A stretch of DNA of 64,000 bases from Omphiscola glabra (taxonomy: Eukaryota; Mollusca; Gastropoda; Lymnaeidae): the NCBI GenBank assembly GCA_964017045.1, contig OZ024796.1:21537510-21601509 (forward strand), given 5' to 3'. Shown one piece after another: positions 37,201-47,218 of the stretch. The position numbers and the translations under genes were made by a program. Positions within the stretch are counted from its first letter, which is position 1, and each line of letters begins with the position of its first letter. The notes under the pieces are model-generated. The model worked only from the letters and a program-made list of their open reading frames with translations, searched no databases and was not told where the DNA came from.

Positions 37201-39431
37201 CATGACAACATCGAATAAACATGTAATTAAAAATTCAGTCGTTGTAGATCGGGGATCCGTGAACATTTAATTAGCGTGACCGATTCACTTTCCCTCGGAC
37301 ACGTGTGACGCCGATTCACTTTCCCTCGGACACGCGTGACGCCGATTCACTTTCCCTCGGACACGCGTGACGCCGATTCGCTTTCCCTCGTATACGTGTG
37401 ACGCCGATTCACTATCACAAAGACTCTGTTGAGGCCGGGGCTTTATTATTTTGTTAAATATAAATAGGATCAAATTCCTTTGCACATTCCGCATATCTTA
37501 TTTTTAGTGCAAATACAAGAAAATACAATAGAATATTTAAAATGAAGAACAGCAGTTGTAATTTTTTTTTAAGTTATAAGTATTTCAATGGGAAGCACGA
37601 TCCCTACTTCTGGAGAAATAGATCTTCAATGCCCGGTTCTATTTTTGTCACTTCTACCCGTGGACCTGAACGGTGGCCATGAGGCTTGCCGGGTTAAGGG
37701 CCATTAGTTTGAGAACCCCTGCTGTAGATTCACATCATCCTCCCCTCTACTAAACCTCATGTCTTTAAGTCACGTGGTCGGTCTGTAGAATTGGAGCATG
37801 CGAAAAATGCAGAATTCGTGTAATAATTTCTGGAGCCATGTCTATCACAGCAATAAAGCTCGTTTGGATGATAGGGCCACCACCAAGGACGCGTATCCTT
37901 TTGAGTCAAATTTCTTTTTGAACGCATTATTTTGTTTTACTATTGAGTATAGTGCGTTCAAAAAGAAATATGAAGAAAATTTGCTCGTGTGAACAGAAAA
38001 ATAAATCGACCAAACTTCCGTTCGATCAAACTTCCGTTCGATCAAACTTCCGTCGATAACCCCAAAGACGACTTTTCAGGGGTTTTTTGTGTTGTTTTTT
38101 TGGGGGGTGGGGAACCAAAACTTACCAGCTTGTTGAGTTGTTTTTGTCATTGGTGGCGTTACAGTAAATAGCAATTGAAATAAAACCTGCCAATTCAGGG
38201 GGTGGGGGTGGTGCGAATGACGTCGCTGGACACCACTGGTGGCGAAATAGTTTGTGATAAAATTGACCAAATGGCTTTGCTAACATATTTTCACATCGAT
38301 TCTGTGGTTTAGCTAGGGTAAAGGGTGTAGCTATGGTTAGTGGTGTAGCTAGGGTTAGTGGTGTAGCTAGGGTTAGTGGTGTAGCTAGGGTTAGTGGTGT
38401 AGCTAGGGTTAGTGGTATAGCTAGGGTAAGTGGTGCGGCTAGGGTCAGTGGTGTAGCTAGGGTTAGTGGTGCAGCTAGGGTTAGTGGTGCGGCTAGGGTT
38501 AGTGGTGTAGCTAGGGTTAGTGGTGTAGCTAGGGTTGGTGGTGTAGCTAGGGTTAGTGGTGCAGCTAGGGTTAGTGGTGTAGCTAGGGTTAGTGGTGCAG
38601 CTAGGGTTAGTGGTGTAACTAGGGTTAGTGCCACCCGGGGTGGGCCGAGAATTTAGCCGCCCACCTTTTCCAAGAAGAAAAAAAAAAAACTCGGCAGTTA
38701 ACCGAAAAGTCCGCGCCCATGTAACGAAAGAAAGTGTCGCCTGGGGCGCACCGCCCCCTCGGCACCCCATTCCCTCGGCACCCAACCACCACCCCCCCCC
38801 TTTTCTACGCCAATGCATCGGTGACCTCAAATAAATGGAAAAAAAGTGACGTCATTTCAGCTTGCTGTGTTTAATCTCATGTTAAACTAAGGACATCGTG
38901 TTTCAATGTCCGATTAATTAGACACAATCAATCTGTGCAAATAAAACAATATCAATAAATGTTCAGCTTTAACGATGATTATACAAAATTCAAATGTGGA
39001 CGTTTCGGCAAATGCCTTCATTCAAATGTGGACGTTTCGGAAAATGCCTTCATTCAAATGTGGACGTTTCGGCAAATGCCTTCATTCAAATGTGGACGTT
39101 TCGGCAAATTCCTTCATTCAAATGTGGACGTTTCGGCAAATGCCTTCATTCAAATGTGGACGTTTCGGAAAATGCCTTCATTCAAATGTGGACGTTTCGG
39201 CAAATGCCTTCATTCAAATGTGGACGTTTCGGAAAATGCCTTCATTCAAATGTGGACGTTTCGGCAAATGCCTTCACCAGTTTACTTGTTATTCTTTTCT
39301 TATTTTTGTTTCGTACTGATGTACTTTAAAAATTTTTAACGCACTTCCACAATCTTATAGTATGTTTCAAAATCAACTTGATTACCTAACACAATCACCA
39401 GCAAAACACGGCATCCGGCGTGAAACTCCAT
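31072..39431 (-). CDS. Secreted low-complexity protein of unknown function (5 exons found, 3' end not found)
   Basis: Exons in transcript order: 39431-39386, 35938-35828, 34632-34309, 32734-31934 and 31266-31072. Each intron interrupts a codon after base one, so all exons are interchangeable phase 1-1 modules, a pattern common in extracellular proteins. The first exon encodes MEFHAGCRVLLVIVL; joined to AYSANGQTN it makes a clean signal peptide. The next three exons give about 410 residues rich in Ala, Thr, Pro, Ser and Gln. They include at least five LLQQY/LLQIY-type motifs, each followed by a small-residue spacer and often Met, and a PAPT run. The last exon found has six cysteines. No transmembrane segment is seen. 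I do not recognise the family. Roles such as an extracellular matrix, mucus or shell-matrix component are guesses from composition. At least one more exon with a stop must lie below 31072; I could not identify it. Confidence 0.6.
31640..31905 (+). repeat. Diverged repeat built on ctggcatac
   Basis: About a dozen units with ctactttctggcatac at irregular spacing. It adjoins exon 4 of the secreted low-complexity gene on its 3' side, in the intron. Confidence 0.7.
31934..32734 (-). CDS. Secreted low-complexity gene, exon 4 (LLQQY repeats)
   Basis: The acceptor is cactatttag and the donor gcggag|gtaagg is strong. It is 801 bp, phase 1-1. It encodes repeated modules of the form YALLQQYAAS, KLLQQYSSLM, ALLQQYASIM, QLLQQYNQIM and QLLQIYAQL, a (PAPT)n run, then a Thr/Ala/Pro-rich region with possible N-glycosylation sites (SNST, GNTT) and two hydrophobic motifs (FFPQFKNLFP, MIFDTLLFGP). 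Confidence 0.7.
32795..33297 (+). repeat. 23-bp minisatellite, about 22 units
   Basis: Units of tgtctataaacgtagctatg then ttg. It sits in the intron 60 bases upstream of exon 4 of the secreted low-complexity gene. Confidence 0.95.
33440..33592 (+). repeat. 17-bp minisatellite, 9 units
   Basis: Units of acagccacatttctaag, nearly perfect, in the same intron as the 23-bp array. Confidence 0.9.
34309..34632 (-). CDS. Secreted low-complexity gene, exon 3
   Basis: The acceptor is cttgttccacag and the donor gcgg|gtatga. It is 324 bp, phase 1-1. It starts LSDPTISFLWNGYKANMPSY, then runs of Ala/Pro/Thr and Ser/Pro, ending DVLKAYAQMA. The GC content is clearly above that of the flanking introns. Confidence 0.65.
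35310..35403 (+). repeat. Short repeat of about 20 bp built on tctgatgtttaaggggcc
   Basis: Four degenerate units in the intron between exons 2 and 3 of the secreted low-complexity gene. Confidence 0.65.
35828..35938 (-). CDS. Secreted low-complexity gene, exon 2
   Basis: The acceptor is cttgtttccag and the donor cctgg|gtacga. It is 111 bp, phase 1-1. It encodes YSANGQTNVPNDPLWSTFV and a Gln/Ser-rich helix-like stretch (QVLSAQTQRSVQDINTL). Predicted signal-peptide cleavage falls near its start. Confidence 0.6.
36309..36445. other. Long hairpin (41-bp arms, 39 matching)
   Basis: The left arm 36309-36349 and right arm 36405-36445 are inverted copies with two mismatches. The 55-base loop has its own 9-bp stem (cgaaagatg / catctttcg). 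It lies in intron 1 of the secreted low-complexity gene. It could be a small MITE or a hairpin RNA source. Confidence 0.65.
36475..36645 (+). repeat. 26-bp minisatellite, 6 units
   Basis: Units of actgaaaacttgggtctg then aattattc, directly after the long hairpin. Confidence 0.9.
36831..37055 (+). mobile_element. CAGTGGCGTAG-type element with amplified end
   Basis: It starts cagtggcgtagg, an end found in many hAT-type repeats. The next 120 bases are 18-bp copies of gtggcgtaggaagggggt, so the end itself was amplified. The inner part has the GC-rich cgccccgggcgccac block also seen near 29540 and 38636. Confidence 0.45.
37280..37405 (+). repeat. 31-bp minisatellite, 4 units
   Basis: Units of cgattcactttccctcgg then acacgtgtgacgc. 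One unit is diverged (cgtatacgtg). Confidence 0.9.
37911..37968. other. Perfect 16-bp inverted repeat
   Basis: tttctttttgaacgca at 37911-37926 is exactly inverted at 37953-37968, with a 26-base loop. It is probably the core of a small degraded MITE. Confidence 0.5.
38303..38818 (+). mobile_element. Related element with an 18-bp array (about 18 units) at its left end
   Basis: The left part starts tctgtggtttagctagggt, and units of ggtgtagctagggttagt run from 38320 to 38632. Then follow gccacccggggtgggc and, at the right edge, tctacgccaatgc, the inverted form of the cattggcgtaga end. It lies in intron 1 of the secreted low-complexity gene. Confidence 0.5.
38991..39275 (-). repeat. 32-bp tandem array (about 9 units) related to the hammerhead-like core
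   Basis: On the minus strand each unit holds AAGGCATTTGCCGAAAC, a stem-II hairpin plus GAAAC. The flank on the left (38950-38990) resembles the sequence that flanks the core at 22.6 kb. The CTGATGA strand is altered (CTGGTGA at the right edge, GAATGA between units). Alternate units have lost a base pair in the stem. The array is in intron 1 of the secreted low-complexity gene. Confidence 0.6.
39386..39431 (-). CDS. Signal-peptide exon of the secreted low-complexity gene
   Basis: The ATG is at 39431-39429 and the donor is ttag|gtaatc. It encodes 15 residues plus one base, with the hydrophobic core VLLVIVL. The open frame extends upstream of this ATG without a good start context. This Met was chosen because it begins the signal peptide and the phase-1 donor fits the exon at 35938. 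Confidence 0.6.
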
Positions 39432-39664
39432 CGTTGAATTAAAACTGACGATATAAATTTGTTTCAACAAAAACGATTTCCTTTTTTGAGGAGGTTGTGG
39501 AAATCTCTCTGACCTCAGGACAGAATATCCTGTCTCATCGTCGTGTACGGAGCAGCTTTCGGGCCAAACAAACGGCTGGGCACGACTGAGACTCTTTTTA
39601 TTTATCAACCTTCCTCCTGTACGACATGATGAGATGCAGTCTTCGCCCTTTCGCCTTGGGGAAG

Positions 39665-39682
39665 TGACGTCACGTTATAAAT
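39665..39682 (-). promoter_or_regulatory. Candidate promoter of the secreted low-complexity gene (CRE and TATA-like)
   Basis: On the minus strand a TATA-like ATTTATAA (39682-39675) is followed by the palindrome TGACGTCA (39672-39665), about 235 bases before the first ATG. TGACGTCA is the consensus CREB/ATF site. Its position just downstream of the TATA-like motif is unusual, and both motifs could be chance. Confidence 0.3.
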
Positions 39683-40332
39683 GGCGTTCTTAAAGGTTTA
39701 CACGAAACCTTCTTGCCATGTAGTGTTGAAACCCCCCCCCCCCCACCCGCCCCTGGACTCTCTACCTCCCTGTCCGACCCCCACCCCACCCCCACCTCCC
39801 CGGCGCCTGTCACTATACCAGGTTGTCGCCGCATTTTCCAGCTATCCAGCCGCGTGTCTTATGTTTAATTGTGTTTATATTTTTAGCATTTTGAGGTCAT
39901 GGGGCGTGCCTGTGTCTTGACAAAAATGAAGCCCATCCCCACCCTTCCACCCCCCCCCCAAACCAATTGACGCCCCCTTCCTCCTCCTCCTCTCCCTGTC
40001 GTATAAAATGGCAAAAAAGCCTTACAACTTTCTGTATGCTAAATAATTTTAATGCACAACTCATCCATTTTAAACAACTGCTTATAACTTACACCATACC
40101 TGGCTTTGAAATTATGTAATCATGACGTAATAGTTTTGATTTAAATTTGCGTGGTTTTTCCCATATTCTGATGATACATTGTTTTTAATGAACACAATAT
40201 TTTTTATGCTTTCTTTGTAAAAGAAAAACAATAGTGTGTAAATTGGGTATTTAAAAATCGAGTGGATCAAATTATCTTTCCTGTATAGTATAATGTAAGG
40301 AATTCTTAGAATCCCGTTGTTTTTTTATTATT

Positions 40333-40485
40333 CCGGGAAAATTGGATAGAGGTCAACCGGGAAAATGGGATAAAGGAACTCTCATCCCGGGAAAATGGGA
40401 TAAAGTAGCTCGCATCCCGGGAAAATGGGATGAAGAAACTCTCATCCCGGGAAAATGGGATAAAGGAACTCGCATTCCAGGAAAT
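40333..40485 (+). repeat. 30-bp minisatellite, 5 units
   Basis: Units of cccgggaaaatgggataa then aggaactctcat, with the SmaI-type cccggg core. Confidence 0.9.
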
Positions 40486-40509
40486 CACAGGATAAAATAA
40501 ATTGAAAGT

Positions 40510-40735
40510 ATCATCATCATCATCATCATGTCCCTTATTCCTTGGACTATTTGGGCGCCACAGATGACATGAAAACTATGCTTCTCCCTTCCTCTCTGTT
40601 TTCTGCACTTCGCACAGCATCGCCTAGTTTTAGTCCCGTCCACTCTTTGATGTTATCTTCCCATCTTTTTCTGTCTTCCTCTTCTTCTCCCTCCTCTCGT
40701 TGTGCCCTGCATAATTTCTATGGCGAGCCCTTGCT
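40510..40735 (-). mobile_element. LINE 3' end with (ATG)n tail
   Basis: On the minus strand it reads GRRRGRQKKRWEDNIKEWTG, the typical C-terminal end of a non-LTR reverse transcriptase polyprotein. It is followed by a short 3' untranslated stretch and a (GAT)n/(ATG)n tail at 40510-40530. It is 5'-truncated, as most LINE copies are. Confidence 0.6.
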
Positions 40736-41007
40736 CTCTTGTCACATTGAAAGTATACGGTATAATAAACTAAATTAAAGTGTCAAAGAGTTTGTTTCTT
40801 ATAATTGCTTAGATATTATCGTGTTTTAATGAATGAAAAACTATGGAGAAGTGTTTCACTGTCTTGTCTCTAAATCGCTTCATTTTCCGCTGCTTAGCCA
40901 CTGGTAATAGATAACTGGCCAAAAATATGATTGTAGGGCGAAAGTCAGATCAACCCGCCTATAGAAAAAACCTTTACACTTTATATGAGTTTTGCAATCT
41001 TTACAGC

Positions 41008-41290
41008 TAGCACATTCTAGTTTTAAATCCAAGCCAATATTTCTAGAAAATTCTAGTTTTAAATCCAAGCACATATTTCGATAAAATTCTAGTTTTGAAT
41101 CCAATCCAATATTTCTAGAAAATTATAGTTTCAAATCGAAGCCAATAATTCTAGAAAATTCTAGTTGGAAATCCAAGCCAATATTTCTAGTAAATTCTGG
41201 TTTTGAATTCAAGCCTATATTTCTAGCAAATTCTAATTTTAAATCCAAGACAATATTTCTCGTAAATTCTAGTTTTAAATCCAAGACAAT
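41008..41290 (+). repeat. 35-bp minisatellite, 8 units
   Basis: Units of attctagttttaaatccaag then ccaatatttctagaa, clearly drifted between copies. Confidence 0.85.
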
Positions 41291-41414
41291 ATAATAAGTT
41301 AAAAGAGTACAGGTTCTCAATAAAAACAATAATATTGTATTCTAAAAGTATGTATACCTGAGTTTTCACGAGATGGAAAAATTTCCAAAGAAGTGTTTGT
41401 TTACTAAAAATTGT

Positions 41415-41650
41415 GCGGGATCCCGAGAGAGAAATTTATCCCATCAAGATATTATTATGATCCCGGGACAGAAACCATAGTAATGACATATCCCATTAAG
41501 ATATGATCCCAGGAGAGAAACCCCTATAATGATTAATCCCATCAAGATAATAATATTATCCCGAGAGAGAAACCGTAGTAATGACATATCCCATTAAGAT
41601 ATGATCCCATGAGAGAAACCTACGTAATAACATATCCCATTACGATATTA
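41415..41650 (+). repeat. Repeat of about 46 bp, 5 units
   Basis: Units built on gatcccgagagagaaacc and atcccattaagatat. Confidence 0.75.
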
Positions 41651-41984
41651 TTTAAAATGAAGGCAAGGTGCATAATTTATTTAAGTTTCTATATTTTACA
41701 GATATAAAAATAAAATATCTCCACCCATTGCATTAAATATTTACACATAAAATATTTTAACTATAACATATTTTTTCATATTTCATAGTTCATAAATAGT
41801 AACTAAGTCAGTATAGACACACACAAATGTAAAAGTTCTTGTTTTTATTTTTTTACGATCGGATGTTAGTGACATGTTCAGCCGAAATGCCGTTTCCTTA
41901 AAATGATTATTTTCCACATTACACACTCAATGCCTTGGCTTCTTTGGCGTTTTAAGTCAAACATTTAGAACTAGTCATATAGCA

Positions 41985-42270
41985 CGCCAAGCTATGATGA
42001 CACCAATGCGTAAACTTCCCATCAAGTAACGCACGTTTAAGAATCCCAATTTTGGCTACACCGCTTCCCCCATGATACGTCACTGAACACTTTTCATTTC
42101 ACGCCCAAGAACTATATTACTAGTCCGATGTCCCAACCACTTTTACACCATATTTAAATTGAGACGATTTCATTTTCCGAAAAGAAAATATTGCGCACCA
42201 AACGTAATTGCGTTTTTTTTTTTAAAAATCATTTAGCATAGTTATCGTGAATTGTATTTTGCGCGCTATC
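41985..42270 (+). repeat. Dispersed repeat, copy 1
   Basis: This stretch shares its order of motifs with 49424-49740: agtaacgcac, aatcccaatttt, ctacacc, atgatacgtcactg, tttcacgccca, gatgtcccaacca and tagttatcg. No coding frame or clear end is visible. Confidence 0.6.
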
Positions 42271-44301
42271 CAGAAAAAGAAGCAGTCACACCACAATCAA
42301 AATATTTATAAGAGAGATTTTAAAAAGGTTAGCTAAAATAATTCATAAAATATTATGTTGCGTACCGTTATAAAATATGGTTTTACAAATTTTATCTGTT
42401 TTAAGGTCTGGCTCGCTAGAGCAATATGTAACAAAGAACTGAAAACCAGCATAAAAAGACAAACGATACTAAAGTAGTGAAATTAGTATTATTTAATTTA
42501 ATTATACTGAATCTTTAACTTTAAATATTAATCCGAAGACACTGTGAAAAATTTTAAAATACGTAACTCTGCTTAGTATCGAAAATCTGCCGGTCCCGGT
42601 CGACCATGATATTTATTGTGAGAATGTCAGAACCCTACAGGTCACAAAGTTTTTCTCCCTCTATATTAAATTATAATGTAGAAACGTAAACAAATGTTCC
42701 CACTAAAGGGCGGTGGTGGAAATGAGTGTCATGTCTAATTGGTATCAGTAACCAAAGAAAAACAACAACAACAAAAAACAAAGAGGGAGACAAGCAATAC
42801 GCACCACGGCTCCACACCACTTAGGGGGGAACAAAACTAGTTCAACACACAGGCTATAATTATTGTAATAATTTATGGTTACCTAAAAATAACATTTGTT
42901 GGAAACTCCACCTTATAACAGTGCCTCTAAAACTGCAGCTTAGTAGCAACTCTTCACTTGTTAATTAATCAAGAGGTTCTTAGCTATTTAGGTACATAAT
43001 TAGCATATAGTCCGTCTGTCCCAAAAATAAATGATAACCCCCACTTTTAATGTGACATCACGTTCATCCATCACTCAAGCACTTGTTTATGAGACTGCAT
43101 CGCGTCAAATATCACATTCGCTTTGATTCGACATGTGTGTCTGTAATTCTCAGCACGTCTTCAAAGTCCGTCAGTGTGGACATAACGTTTTATTAAGCAG
43201 GTTGCTATGTTCCTGTCTAAAAAATGCATCACAAAACATTAGAATGGCACATCCCTTTTCTATCTATAGAATATTATCTAATCCCTAATTTGGTCAGGAA
43301 CTGCGTAGTGCACTTTTTTCCCCTGTTCAGTCATCACTTTTGACACTTTTGCATAGAAGCAGTTGCGTTGACGTTTTTTTTTCTTTTGGTTCCAAGCTGC
43401 AGGTGTTTTGATGTTGTTTTGTTTCCCCCTTCAAATTTATTAAAACAAAATTGAGTGACGACGTGTTTATGTGGCGTCCTCTCACGGGTCCCGTGATGTG
43501 ATTATTTCATTTAATTTATTCAGACTTACAAAAGTGACTAAAGAATTGAATGTGGTGAAAGATATTTATGACGACATTAAACACAACTTTTATGAGGTTT
43601 TTGGTTGTTGTTTTTCATTTTTTTGTATGAATTTCGCTTTAGTTCGTGTATTTCTGGCTGACAAAATCTTCGGACGGCTAAATGACCCACTTCCCGTCAA
43701 CCTATCGAGCTGAAACTTGGCACATATAATAGATCTCGATGACAACAAATTCTTTCAAATTTTCACCCCTCCCTCACTCACAACCCCAATCCCCCCAAAA
43801 ATCCGTTTGTCCTGTTTCTCAATGGGAAGATAAAGGAAATATGATGCCACTGATTTCAGGAAGTAAAAAAAAAAAATTCCCGAAAACTGCGCTAAATGAG
43901 ATTATTTTTACAAAAATATCACAAGTGCGTTCAGTGCGCAATATTTTCTTTTGTTCTTTTAGTTGGAAATAAATCTGCGGTGTAAAAGCGGTTAGGTCAT
44001 TAGAAAATTAATAAAGTTCAGGGCGGGAAAAAACGTGCGGTTGCGAGCCTTGGGGGTGGGGTTGGGGCACTAATTGGGCTTCTTATATAGTACGTAACGT
44101 TTTTGTATGTTTTTTTTTTTTTGGGTGTTTTTTACCAGCCCCATCCCACCATTGCACGCTATTACATTTTTACAAAGGGGTTATACGAAAAACTTTGTCT
44201 TTAGGGGTCGCTTAATTTTAATGTTGAAAATTCCCTTTAAAAGAAAGGAAAACGATTCGTTGGGAATATTTCAAAATGCTTCATCCTTCCTCTTCCATAC
44301 A

Positions 44302-44434
44302 CGGGCAGTATCCTGGGCAGTATCCTGGGCAGTATCCTGGGCAGTATCCTGGGCAGTATCCTGGGCAGTATCCTGGGCAGTATCCTGGGCAGTATCCTGG
44401 GCACTATCCTGGGCAGTATCCTGGGCAGTATCCT
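44302..44434 (+). repeat. 12-bp minisatellite, 11 units
   Basis: Units of cctgggcagtat, almost perfect. As 12 is a multiple of three, short peptides repeat in every frame; none is supported as a gene. Confidence 0.95.
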
Positions 44435-44539
44435 AATCAAGCGATAGTTTCTGTTACCGTGTCTTTTCTTTTTTTCTTCTTTTTTTTGTCATAGCATATA
44501 AAAAAATCATTCCATATCGGGTTTTTTAAAATTTAAATG

Positions 44540-45600
44540 ATATCTTTCCCTATTTCCTTACCAATGATATTTCCTAGACACTTAACTCTTCCCTATTTCC
44601 TTACCAATGATATTTCCTAGACACTTAACTCTTCCCTATTTCCGTACCAATGATATTTCCTAGACACTAACTCTTCCCTATTTCCGTACCAATGATTTTT
44701 CCTAGATACTTAACTCTTCCCTATTTCCGTACCAATGATTTTTCCTAGATACTTAACTCTTCCCTATTTCCTTACCAATGATATTTCCTAGACACTTAAC
44801 TCTTCCCTATTTCCGTACCAATGATATTTCCTAGACACTAACTCTTCCCTATTTCCGTACCAATGATTTTTCCTAGATACTTAACTCTTCCCTATTTCTG
44901 TACCAATGATATTTCCTAGACACTTAACTCTTCCCTATTTCCTTACCAATGATATTTCCTAGACACTAACTCTTCCCTATTTCCGTACCAATGATTTTTC
45001 CTAGATACTTAATTCTTCCCTATTTCCGTACCAATGATATTTCCTAGATACTTAACTCTTCCCTATTTCATTACCAATGATATTTCCTAAATACTTAACT
45101 CTTCCCTATTTCCTTACCAATGATATTTCCTAGATACTTAACTCTTCCCTATTTCCTTACCAATGATATTTCCTAGATACTTAACTCTTCCCTATTTCCT
45201 TACCAATGATATTTCCTAGATACTTAACCCTTCCTTATTTCCTTACCAATGATATTTCCTAGATACTTAACTCATCCCTATTTCCTTACCAATGATATTT
45301 CCTAGATACTTAACTCTTCCCTATTTCCTTACCAATGATATTTCCTAGATACTAACTCTTCCCTATTTCCTTACCAATGATATTTCCTAGATACTTAACT
45401 CTTCCCCAGCGGTGTATTGCCAAATTCGTAACAAAGGGTTCGCAGTTAGTATGTCCATATCGGTCACCGCCACAGTCAGGCATATTTATTATTTTGAACT
45501 TAACGGTTCGCACGAACCTGACCGAACCGGCTCCAAACCACCGCTGCTCTTCCCTATTTCCTTACCAATGATATTTCCTAGATACTTGACTCTTCCCTGT
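44540..45600 (+). repeat. 43-bp satellite, about 20 units, split by a MITE
   Basis: Units of cttccctatttccttacc, aatgatatttcctaga, tacttaact. Some neighbouring units share the same variants (gtacc/ttacc, gattttt/gatattt), suggesting block duplication. The MITE at 45407-45546 interrupts it. Confidence 0.95.
45407..45546 (+). mobile_element. 140-bp hAT-like MITE inserted in a minisatellite
   Basis: The ends are CAGCGGTG and CACCGCTG, an exact 8-bp inverted repeat. It is flanked on both sides by ctcttccc (45399-45406 and 45547-45554), an exact 8-bp target duplication. The flanks are the two parts of a broken 43-bp satellite unit. An 8-bp duplication and CAG...CTG ends are typical of hAT elements. 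Confidence 0.85.
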
Positions 45601-47218
45601 TAAACCACATCGTCCATCGGACACACATTACGTCACGTTAGTCATGCAGAGAGTCCACGAACGACAATCTCCTCTAGTAAGTAATGGTGTAATTTAACTT
45701 ATTGCTTCCCCTTATATATATGTCACTGGTGTAGCATGGACACATTCCAGGACTTACCGTTTCAGAGCACCCCACCCCAACGCCCTACCCAGCGCCCCCT
45801 CCCTCCCCCACGTGTATTGAGCCTATTTCCTTTCTCGATGTTGACAAATTTTCAAGTTACTTTAGAAAATCTTTTTTTTTACCTTCAACTTTCCTCTCAT
45901 TTGAAAATATTTAATTTTACCTAAAGCATATCAACAGGTCTGGATTTTGAGCCTAAATAAAGTGCATAGAATAATAAGATGATGGCATCTTATCGAAATG
46001 TCCATATCACGCCTGCTGCACTCTCATTGCGCCCTAGCAGTACCGCGTGATACGTCTCGTCAACTTGTTTAACCAGGTCTTTCCCCATGCTACCCCCCCC
46101 CACATCCCCACCCCCAAAACCACCATGACCGACAACAAAGACTTGTCTTTAAAACACACGCCTTGTTCCCACACATTGTAAGTGTAAGCCACGCCCCGGC
46201 GTCTCATTGCTCCATATTTAACGTTTACCGCATAACAGCGCAATGGCTGTGTATATTTAGATCCAAAGGCGTATCTTGCGTGCTTTGAGCAAGGTGGCAA
46301 AATTCATTTTGCACCCCCCCCCCCCAAAAAAAAAAACCACTGTCACTCAGCATTTTCTTCAATAAAATACCAAGAAACTCCCATTTTGACCCCTCAACTA
46401 GTCTGTCGCCAGGGGACATCTGTTCCCCCCCCCCCTCTGCCACCGCCTTAAACTACTCCGTTGTTCCTATCGTGCTGTTGAATGTGTCGTTGTGGAGAAA
46501 CTAACAGATTTACAGTGGGTGTTAAGCTTTCCCAGCCCCCACCCTCAAGTGATGTAGCTTTGTAATGTTGTGCTTGCTTTTAAGACATTTCAAATGTGTA
46601 CCAGAGTTAGTCTGACCCAGTGTTTCTTTCGGGCATCTCTCCGCCGGGGGGGGGGGGGTGGATGACTGCCCCCCCCCCGGAGCAGTCAAGTGCCCCCTCC
46701 TGGGAATAATGTTGACAAAAATAAAACAAAAATCATTTTTTTTAAACGACTAAATTGTCATTTTTTAATAACATTTTAAAAAGAATTGTAACTGGTGCCT
46801 TGATCCGATTACAATTAGTGGAACATATGAAATATCGCTACGCTCGATATATTTGATGTCCGACCAAACTTCCGTTCGATCCAACTTCCGTTCGATCCAA
46901 TTTCCGTTCGATCAGACTTCCATCGGTCAATTTTCGGTTGACGAAATTTCTTTCAAACAATTTCCGGATACGACCCCACCCGCACCCTTCGAATTTGACC
47001 ATCGGCGTGTCAGGAGGGTGATGAGTCCCGGACAACTGTAGCGCAGCTAGAGTTTATGACGTTTGGGGGTGGTCCTTGAGTTAAACGCACCCTTCCTGAC
47101 AAGCAGCATAAAAAGTTCACACCAACATTTCTTTTGCCATTTTATCTAGACAAAAAATGCCATCGCCCCTGTCTTCCTACGTCAGTGTAAAGATCTTACC
47201 CACTGTTACAAACTACCC

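Noticed and set aside
37400..37720. hAT-like end gagaacccctgctg near 37710
   Set aside because: No matching left end or target duplication could be found, so it is not listed as an element.
38124..38175. Strong GTAAGT donor on the minus strand suggesting an extra exon of the secreted gene
   Set aside because: No acceptor gives the required phase; joining 39386 directly to 35938 produces a clean signal peptide.
38310..38632. Telomere-like agggttag motifs
   Set aside because: They are part of an 18-bp unit (gtgtagctagggttagtg) rather than a tandem TTAGGG array.
44540..45600. CRISPR-like regular repeats
   Set aside because: Units are directly adjacent without unique spacers, and the window is an animal genome.
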